From positions 1-64,000 of the forward strand of contig JASANH010001343.1 in assembly GCA_030248295.1 (NCBI GenBank): a DNA stretch of 64,000 bases, in the 5' to 3' direction. Below the pieces are notes generated by a model, which saw only the letters and a list, made by a program, of their open reading frames with translations, searched no databases and was not told where the DNA came from. Of the stretch, positions 55,860 to 64,000 are shown piece after piece. Each line of letters starts with the position of its first letter. Position 1 is the first letter of the stretch. The position numbers and the translations under genes are program-made. Source of the DNA: Mesodorylaimus sp. YZB2_4. Lineage: Eukaryota; Nematoda; Enoplea; Dorylaimida; Dorylaimidae.

Positions 55860-56225
55860 AGAAGAAAGCTTCGATGCTTCCAAAAATAAATATTGAAACT
55901 CTGTTCCGAAGAGTCAAGCTTTTGAAAAAACTGAAATTTACAATTGTACGAACTCTGGTTGTTTCTTTAGGGCTGAGGCTGATGGTTATCCCCCTCCTCC
56001 TTCTCCTTCTCCTCCTCGTCTTCTTTCCTCTGAACAAGAAATCGCGTATTCTGGAACTCGACGACGGCTAGATGGATTTTGATAAAAATTAGCTTGATTG
56101 CAGGCCGGGCCTATTCTACTGCGTGTGCAGAAAATCAAAAAATTTTTGTCAAACCGTTCTCGATTTATGAGCTGGCTGAAATAGTCCTTCAGCACTGTGC
56201 GTCCAGTTGGCTCGTCTAAGCAGGC
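55860..56225. repeat. Dispersed repeat with CTC microsatellite, copy 2
   Basis: Direct copy of 31,960-32,420 (see there). The CTC/CTT run is at about 55,991-56,020, followed by AACAAGAAATCGCGTATTCT. Divergence is mild, with small indels. Confidence 0.65.
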
Positions 56226-58300
56226 AACCAAGGTGACCAATGAAGGTTTGAAAAGTTTTAAGTTGCATTCAAAAAGTGATCCAAAAATTGGAGTATAATA
56301 TCGAGAGGGAGCTGATATCAAAGCAGAATTTAAAGTACAAGATTAAAAAAAAATTCGACGTGAACTAAAAATGCAGCGATTAGTAACTGAGTGAATGAGT
56401 TTTTTATATTGTTTCGTGTCAACTACACACAGACTGCAGAAGAGGGCCCACCTAGAAAATCACAAAAAACTTTTAATAATCCAATACATGTACTGATGTA
56501 AAGCAATCCATGTTTCTCTTAGTGAAACAGGGTGCTAAAGCTAATGCATTGGTGCGGTTGGTGTTTAATCCATTTTCTGCACTTCACCCAACATGGCATG
56601 ATACTTTTGCTTAGTAGTATACATCTAGCAGCCAACGCGTCTTCGCAGTCTACAAACGGGTTGGTTTCGGACAGTTCATAATTTTTTGAATAATTATTTG
56701 TTTTTTCCAAAGTCTAGCATCGGAGTGAAGAACTGAATGAAGATTGCTGTGTTTGATGCTAGTCAGAAGCGGCTGAATTTTGTAAGTAAATGCAGCGAAC
56801 AATATAGGCAGCAGATCATGTGCACTCGGAGCAGCGAAATCATGACCAAATTGGTCAAGCGCTTTCAGGAGTCACGTTGTGAACTTTTGTGGCTGTACAG
56901 TCCATTATGAATGTTATATATGAATAGGATTATGAATGTAGTAAAATCAGACTAAATGATATAGTCTTTGAATTAAGAAAAATAATAATTATTTTAAAAG
57001 TGATATGAGTTACTGCTGGTTGAAGGGCTTGCTGGCTGGTAATCCATATACTGTAAGTTCAAAGATGTCGGCAGCAAAAAGTTGTTGCTAAGGCTGACTG
57101 TTTCCAGCTTCTCCGACATCCTATAGTAATATCATTATACTGTATTCGGAAGCGAAAAAAAATAAGTTCGGTTTTGTAACACCCATTCACAATCAGGATT
57201 GTGACATTTGAGTTTTGTCTCTTCCTGGTTTATTCTATAAACCGAGCCTAATTACAAAAAATTTCCTGGGATTCACTGCCGAACGAACAATGGCTGTGGT
57301 GATTTTAAATTCAGGCAAAGTAAGTCAAAGTATAGGCAAAGTAAAAAAAAACAAAGTAAAAAAATTTGGGCAAAGTATTCAGGCCGTAAGGTGTTAGAGT
57401 ACAGTACACATCAACTTGCATTATTTAAAGCCATAGAGACCTGAAACGTAAAGCAGCAATCTCGCGGGGTTTCGTCGTAGGTTCCGTCAAGTTGACACGA
57501 CTTGAAAGAAAGAAAGATTGTGTTTCAGATATTCACCGTTTCTGCTTTGAGAAAATCACTTTGAGTTTTTTTTGACTTTTTTAAAAATTTTCATTTTTTC
57601 ACACAAGTATGAATTCCTATGCATTGCTCATTGATATATTTTGTTATATTTTTTCCCTAATAATTTCAAAAATCACAGTTTTACTTTTCCCACTGAGTTC
57701 CTCGTTGTGAAGACATGAAGACGTGCAGTCTGTATTCGTGCATATAGTTTTAAACTAGAAAAATCTTGACGATAAATCAAGGAAAATTAATAAAAACGAA
57801 ATTATTATAAATGAAACTGGCAATCGCCCTGTGTAAAACAGTTTTTTTACTTTTGGCACTGTTCAGGTAAGCGCTAACAGTAACCCTAGCACGCGCCATT
57901 CCTGTTCACCATTTGACTCTTTCGCCATTTGTGATAAGTGGCTAAAAACGACCCTACCTGAGGTAATTTCAAGCACCTAAAATTCCCCGACGCTTGTTTT
58001 TAGTTTTTAATGCGCGCATCGAATCCCTCAATACCTCTCACTGTCAATGCGGTTATACCTAGTATTTTTGGAGAAGGACGCTAATTACAAATATTTTCAC
58101 AGCGGGTACCAGCCGATCACATTTTTTTCAACTTTAACGAGATGATGCTGTCTTTTTCTTGGGAATATTCGCCTAGGGGCGATTCTACGGCATCGTCCTC
58201 AGCGGCGCCAGTCTCTCCAACAGTTTTTCCGTGGTTTCAAAATGCGCTTAATATGATTCCTTGTAAACTTGACACATGCGATCAATTATTTTTTTGTCCA
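56226..58300. other. No gene seen
   Basis: AT-rich with short frames only. Around 57,320-57,380 the word GGCAAAGTA recurs four times in loose tandem. Confidence 0.4.
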
Positions 58301-60560
58301 AAACCATTTTCTCCTCTCCTGTGCCACTAGTTAACTGGCGCTACAGTACACGAAGGCTGCTATAGATCCTTTCGCCCAGCCATATTATTGATGGAGACCC
58401 TAGTTGCGGAATGTTGTTTCAGTTTTCAGATTTTTTTCTGGTTTTCTATTCAGGCATCAATATTTTTAAGTGCCTAATCACTACTTACTAGTATTCGGGA
58501 TAACGAAGTAGGCTGATTACGGATAAGCTTATAGAGGAGAACCGCTAATCGTGGTTCGCGTGCAAACGAAGTTTTTCTCGGCCATTTTCAAAATTTTTTT
58601 TTTGTTTAGATTTCTTCCTGTTGTTTTTTTGAATGGAGCGTCCTTTTTTCTTTTTTAAGCGTTAGAGGTTTTCAAAATGCACAAATGAATATTCTGTGTG
58701 AACTAGGCGCTTGAGATCTTTTTTTCTTTGGGTGCACTTTTCTCCTCTTTTGTGCCACTAGCAAGCTGGCGTTACAGTATATCTACAATTTCATCGAATG
58801 TTTCACGCCTAGCTATATCATCGAGTTTTTGAGAGTTCAAAAAAGTGAATTTTTTGATTTTAGAGTAATAAAGTGCGCTGATTACAAATATGCTAAAAGC
58901 GAGAATGCGCAATCAGCAGTTCCCATTTACAAAAAAGCTTCAATAAGCCATTGTTTGATTTTTCTGAATTTTTCCACCTTCTGCTATATGCATTAATTTA
59001 CCCAGAATCTTAGCGTGTCTTTTCACGAATAATTTATTTTTCAGGGGAGCAAAGTACGCTGATACGAATATAATAAACGCGAGGACCCGCTGATCATAGT
59101 GAGCGCGCTAACAGAGTTATTCCCATATTTATGAGTTATCCCCACATTCCCTGTAATCTTTCTTTTTTACCATTTTTAGTGCCTCCCATTTACGAATAAG
59201 GATCTTTCCCTATTCTCATTGTAGTTTTCTTAAAGACAGCGTTTTTTATGATGTTTTCTGAAGCACGCGCCCATATATCTTCCAAATAATTCTTCTTATC
59301 GCTTTTTCTCCCGCGTTGCTGCAAGCCAGCTCGACTCTCAATCGCCACACCCTCTTTTTTATCATCCATATCTCGCTTTTTTGTCTTTTGAAAATTTTTG
59401 ATTCTTACGGGTAAGGGGGAATCGACCATGCTGATTACAAAAACGATAACATTAATTTTCCGCTTTCTATGGTTCTTCCAGAAACGCGCTAATTGCAAGC
59501 TCTTTTTTCTGGTTTTTCGGACTTTGTGCTAAACCTTTTTTTTGTTCATGTTTCAGATATTTATCAAGGGCCTATGGGTCCGACTGCTTTTTTTAAGTGA
59601 TTACCGACTCTGATTACGACCATAATGAGAGCGAGTATGCGGAATGTTCTTTCGGTTAGAAACACCATTCATTTTCGCTCATTTGTCAAATCACATTATG
59701 GACCTAAGCTTGTTATTTATTCGTGCAACGCGCCCGTTATTTATTTAATTCACACAATTGCTAGCTAGTTGTCGTGAAACTCATTGTTTTTGATTCTTTA
59801 GGTATTTTTGAATGAAATGTCCTTAGAATTTTATTCTGCCCCTGTAGTTAAGTACTCTAAATTTTATTCCAATAATGTGCAGTAGATGCTGGTTTCTGAA
59901 TGTGAAATTCATGCCTTTTTCCAGTGTCTTAGTTTTCGCGCATGCTATGCTCATGCTGTCGTGTGTCCATGGTTGTTGTCCTGTTTCACTCTCTGCTAGA
60001 AGGTGGTAAATGTAACTTGTGATGGCGAACTATCTGCTTGTTTATTTCCGCGAATTCGAGTAAAAATCAATGATATCATGCCATTTGCTCTAGAGTAAAA
60101 GTGTCTAGTGCTTGTTTACTTCCCATGAAACATTTTATGATCAAGTGAAAAAATAAGCTGCCCAGTGACGATGGGTCACGATTTTCCACCGTATGGTGAT
60201 GAGCGCTTTTTCGCCCTCGCTTCTGGAGCGAGCGAAGCTAGGGAGGTCAATGGTCAGTGAAGGCTGGTGGTCGAAAATTTTTTGCTTCTATCGAGCCCGC
60301 AACCTTTCCTACAATTTTTCATACACGCTTGGCTGGCTGTAAAGATGTCGCAGCATTTTCTAGGAAATAAAGGACTTCTAGAATATCGACAGGAAGCAAG
60401 TGATAAATAAAACCGCTTGGAAAGTCAGAGTGCCTAACAAGCAAATCATTAGCAGAAGTCAGAGTTCCGAAAAGTGGCAAAAAGAATGGAGGACTTCTAT
60501 AATTTTATAAAAAGACAATGCTGGATGAGCGCTAGAAAAATAAGAGAGAAAAAGGGAAAA
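58300..60560. repeat. Direct repeat unit 2 of 3
   Basis: Second copy of the 53,630-55,740 unit, carrying GCTGATTAC units at 58,512, 58,877, 59,058, 59,430 and about 59,610, and the ATGGCGAACTATCTG block at 60,022. Its end turns at about 60,570 into an inverted copy of its own interior. Confidence 0.6.
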
Positions 60561-60569
60561 AAAGAGAGA

Positions 60570-61300
60570 AAAATTACAATGAGAATAGGGAAAGGTCCTT
60601 TTTTCGTGAATGCCGAGCACTAGGAATGGTAATAATTGAAGATTTTAGGAAATGTTCAACGATAGTTATGTTTGCGCGCCTACCATGATTAGCGGGTCCC
60701 CACTTTATCATATTCGTAAAAACTCAAGATTCTAGGAAAATTCTGGAAAATCAAAACAAAGCTGATTAAAGCTCCTTCGTACATAAGGACTGCTAATCGC
60801 GTGTACTTGCTTCTAGCATATTCGTAATCACCGCACTTTGTCATCCTAGATTAGGCACTTTGAGATATTGATACCTAAATGGAAAACTAGAAAAAATTCT
60901 CAAAACTGAAAAAATCCCCAATAAGAGTTCTATCAATAAAGAGCTGCCATTCGCGAGTTCCCGCTTTCAGCATTTCTGTTATGAGCGCACTCGATACGTC
61001 GAAATATAATTCAATTTATAAATTTGGACTCCCCGAAACTAGAAGATATGGCTAGGCAAAAGAATCAAAAGCAGCCTCGATGTACTGTAGCGCTAGCTGG
61101 CTGGTGGCACTGAAGAGAAGAAACTGGTCTTTGACAGATCGTATAATTGATCGCATGTGCTGAGTTCAACAAAAACCATATTAGGCGCATTGTATTTGTA
61201 AATAATCGCCTTATGATAGGCATGAAAAATCAAAAAACTGAAAAATTTCAAAAAATGGCGAAGAAAGATTTGCAGGCAAACCACAATAAAAAAGAAAAAT
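60570..61300 (-). repeat. Inverted segment of repeat unit 2
   Basis: The reverse complement of 60,570-61,300 matches about 58,350-59,230 in order: CCTATTCTCATTGTA near 60,580, GCTGATTAC units near 60,720, 60,831 and 60,990, and CTAGC.ATATC.TCGAG near 61,040. With unit 2 it forms a large diverged palindrome. Confidence 0.5.
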
Positions 61301-61529
61301 GATTGACGGAGGAAAATGATAAACCAAAAAAATTGCCCCCTAAATAGACGCCTTTTTTGGTGACCTTAATTGAAGCGCGAACAATAGGCCTTCGGCGAAA
61401 CAGAGAGCTCCGATCAAAACAAGAGGCTGCATGATCGAAACAACATGGTCGTATATGTTGGTTGTGTGCTGCCTTTCCTGTGCTGTTATGCGAATAGTCC
61501 AAGTAACGAAATATGAGCGAGCGAAAATA

Positions 61530-61850
61530 GGTGTTTGACAAAGAAGAAAGCGGCTGTCTGGAAGCTCTGGGAGCGTGAGCAACTGCCCAATTAATCTCTG
61601 AAAATTCAAACAGAAATCTATGGAACTGAAGCTGTATTGGTCAAGAGCAGCATCCTCGTTAAACCTGGCATTTTGCGCTCACTGACTTTTAAAAAGAGTC
61701 TTGCATTCCTCATTCGAAGAAATGCTTTTGCACTGTAAATTTCTTGTTAAACCAGCGCTAAAAAATCTTAGCACAATAAATGTTTTTTGTTTTTTTTAAA
61801 ATCTGCTCGATATACGTTCGATGTGTCCTTGAACTCATTCAGCGTGTACA
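61530..61850 (+). repeat. Third copy of the FkbM-linked block, left part
   Basis: Matches 16,720-17,030 in direct orientation (CCTCGTTAAACCTGGCATTT, ..GCTTGATATACGTTCG..-like, ..GAACTCATT.AGCGTGTAC). The continuation is at 62,362 after an inserted inverted-repeat element. Confidence 0.65.
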
Positions 61851-61854
61851 GAGG

Positions 61855-62362
61855 GGCGACGTTACAATTCATGATTAAAATTTTACGTGAATTTTTCATA
61901 CTTCACGTAAACTTTTTTTTAGGCCCACGGAAACTTTACGCTGGGCCGACGTAAACTGCCTGGTCGTGGTTACTCAAACTTCACGTTGTTTATGTTCAGG
62001 GAGGGGAAAGGAGCATTCATGTGGCCGATGTTCAGTTAGCAGCCCGGCTGGCCTTGAACTGAATGGTCAGCAGCGGGTGGGCTTTGGCGATGCCACTCAT
62101 CGTGCTGTACATTCCACGAGCCACCCGCAACATAAGATCACCAGACGCCCAGCCCCCTTTTGTCTTCCTCGCTTTTTCCTCCCTTTGTCGCGTGAACTGT
62201 AAGACGCGATAGCAAGCGTAAACCTGAGCGATGAGGAGTCGTAAACCTTAGAATCTAACAGCGTAAAGTTTACGCTCAGGCGCAAGAAAATGAGGAGGCA
62301 GTTAACGTAAAGTTTACGCTAAATTTACATGAAATTTTAACCATGAATTTTGACGTTGCCCT
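61855..62362. mobile_element. ~505-bp inverted-repeat element inserted in the FkbM-linked block
   Basis: The ends are GGGCGACGTTACAATTCATG and, inverted, GGGCAACGTCAAAATTCATG, continuing as TTAAAATTTTACGTG-like sequence. The arms contain repeated CGTAAAGTTTACG-type words. It interrupts the homology between this block and 16,500-17,600 (GCGTGTAC on the left, GTGTGTCATCTTGCAGCAATT on the right). It has no supported coding sequence. No clear target duplication. Confidence 0.65.
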
Positions 62363-63079
62363 TAAAGTGTGTCATCTTGCAGCAATTGTGATCAAAATGT
62401 GATGCAAAAAAATTCTTTCTCCGCAAGAACAAAACCTAAAACAGAAATATCCTGTCGAATAGTTTTGAGTTGCATCTATGATTTTGAGGTGACCTTGAGA
62501 TGAGAGTGTGATATCGAGATAGGCTGATATCGAATCAGAAATCATACTCGAGTTTTCTTTCTGAAACTAAGCCGTCTCTAGACAGCGAAGTCGTGTAGGC
62601 TGTAAGATGTAGAACAGGAAAACAAAGGAAAGAAGGCATGCTGGATGAGGGTGAAAAAAATCTAGCAAAAACTGCACGAATGCATTTAATTCAGCACCTT
62701 GTTTTACAATTAGCAACATATATCTGATAACGTTAAAACTTGTATTAGATTATCATGAGTTTTTTATCGGTCTTTTTTTTGTGTGAACTTGATTCTGCAG
62801 TCAGTGTGTGAGCGGACATCAAAGTTTAAAAATGAGTTGGTAAAACATTCATTCATACATATTGACATTTCATTATTTATTTAGCATGCATCGATCAAAA
62901 TACTATAACCCTTCACATAATTAAGAAGAGCTTCAAAAAAGAATTGACTTTTCAGTCAAGTTCATTCTCTACTGACAGAAAAAGCCAATCGATAAACTAT
63001 GAAAAAGCTACAATCAAGCCACAAAAAAATGATCGTTTGTACGCAATTATTATTTCTCGAACTGGGTACTACGAGTCGT
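62363..63079. repeat. Third copy of the FkbM-linked block, right part, and duplicate of 24,415-24,570
   Basis: Bases 62,363-62,480 match 17,350-17,470 (TGTCATCTTGCAGCAATT, CCTGTCGAATAGTTTT). Bases 62,560-62,720 match 24,415-24,570. The remainder shows no gene. Confidence 0.55.
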
Positions 63080-64000
63080 GCAGTAATATTGTTCTTCTAA
63101 ATAATTCTTCTTATCGCTTTTTCTCCCGCGTTGCTGCCATCTCGCTCGAATTTTCAACGCCGGAACCCTTTTTTGCGCATCTATTTCTCGCTTTTTCAAC
63201 TTTCAAAATTTTGCTATCCATATAAGTAAGGCGGGACGGGTATGCTAATTACAGAAACCATATCATTGAGTGTCCGCAAACCATAATTCTCAAAGAAACG
63301 CGCTAATTGCTTGCTTTCTCTCCTTTTTTTTAGACTTTGTGCGACGCGTTTTTTTTCGCGCATGTTATGGATATTCATCAGGGGCCCATGGGTCTGATCA
63401 CTGCTCTATAGAGTGATTACCGACGCTGATTACGGTCATGATGAAAGCAAGTCTGCGAGTTGTTTTTTTTTTGCTGGAAACAGCATTCATTTTTTTCATC
63501 TTATCTTATCATGGACCTGCGCCTGTTATTTATTTAATTTAAGCCTCCGTTATTTGTTTAATTCACACAATTGCTAGCTAGTTGTCGAGCAACTCACTTT
63601 TTTGATTCTCTGGGTATTTCTCGATCGAGATTTTAAAGAGTTCCCGGCTTCTGTTCAAGTTAGGTTTTTTCAAATTATATCCAAAAAAAGTGCGGTAGAT
63701 GCTGGTTTTTTTAAAGTGAAATTTATTTATTCTTTCCAGATGTCTTAGTTTTCGCGCATTGCTATGCTAATGCTGTAATGTGTTCATGGTTGTTGTCCCC
63801 TTTTACTCGCTGCTAGAAGGCGGTGAATGCAATTTGTGATGGCGAACTATCTGCTTGTAGATTTCCGCACATTTCAGTAAAAATCATGATATTAAACCAT
63901 TAGCTCTAGGGTTGAATTATCTAGTCCTGGTTAACCTTGTGTGAGATATTTTGTTAAAAAAATGAAAATGAGCTGCCTGGTAGAGATGGGTCACAATCTT
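63080..64000. repeat. Direct repeat unit 3 of 3 (runs off the window)
   Basis: Third copy of the unit, with GCTGATTAC units at 63,244 and 63,425 and the ATGGCGAACTATCTG block at 63,839. No gene. Confidence 0.6.

Noticed and set aside
1-64000. CRISPR arrays, bacterial operons, rRNA
   Set aside because: No regularly spaced identical repeats and no bacterial gene organisation. The sequence is eukaryotic in character.

Overview
The window looks like a stretch of an invertebrate animal genome: AT-rich, packed with transposon wreckage, and poor in host genes. The evidence is a BEL/Pao retrotransposon (a lineage known only from animals), Ty3/gypsy and APE-type LINE remains, PIF/Harbinger and other cut-and-paste transposases, and reading frames broken by short GT-AG introns of about 54-134 bp. 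I cannot name the species or phylum. There is no rRNA, no convincing tRNA, no CRISPR and nothing bacterial.

Layout. 1-9.2 kb: mostly non-coding, with a near-perfect hairpin at 24-115, two LINE tail fragments (about 3.8-4.1 kb and 5.39-5.65 kb) and an unrecognised broken coding stretch at 8.68-9.19 kb. 9.8-17.6 kb: copy A of a large inverted duplication. It holds a three-exon Myb/SANT-like gene and an FkbM-type methyltransferase pseudogene that is split by a 4.5-kb DNA transposon. 17.6-19.4 kb: an element with long inverted repeats. 20.7-22.9 kb: the best-preserved FkbM methyltransferase gene (minus strand, at least four exons), shifted at a G15 run. 26.5-30.3 kb and 32.8-33.4 kb: ORF2 and ORF1 of an L1/Tx1-like LINE. 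36.9-39.7 kb: copy B of the inverted duplication, without the transposon. 40.1-43.5 kb: Ty3/gypsy gag-protease-RT-RNase H, cut off before integrase. 43.5-45.5 kb: exon-like blocks and the C-terminus of a second transposase of the same family as the one at 13-15 kb. 46.4-50.9 kb: a young but internally deleted BEL/Pao element. 51.1-51.9 kb: a PIF/Harbinger transposase remnant. 52.7-64 kb: degenerate satellite-like repeats and diverged direct and inverted duplications, with no recognisable gene.

The most interesting unit is the transposon at 11,567-16,108. It has 222-223-bp terminal inverted repeats, an apparent TA target duplication, a DDE-type transposase on the minus strand, and a convergent intron-containing gene on the plus strand whose Cys-rich domain resembles the P2X7-receptor intracellular (ballast) domain. 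Joining the flanks across a single TA keeps the FkbM frame open across the junction, which supports these ends. The other unusual signal is a ~45-nt unit with core GCTGATTAC..ATATGAT that recurs about 18 times in both orientations, in FkbM-linked duplicated DNA.

All identifications are by eye from motifs. No database search, alignment score or phylogeny was run.
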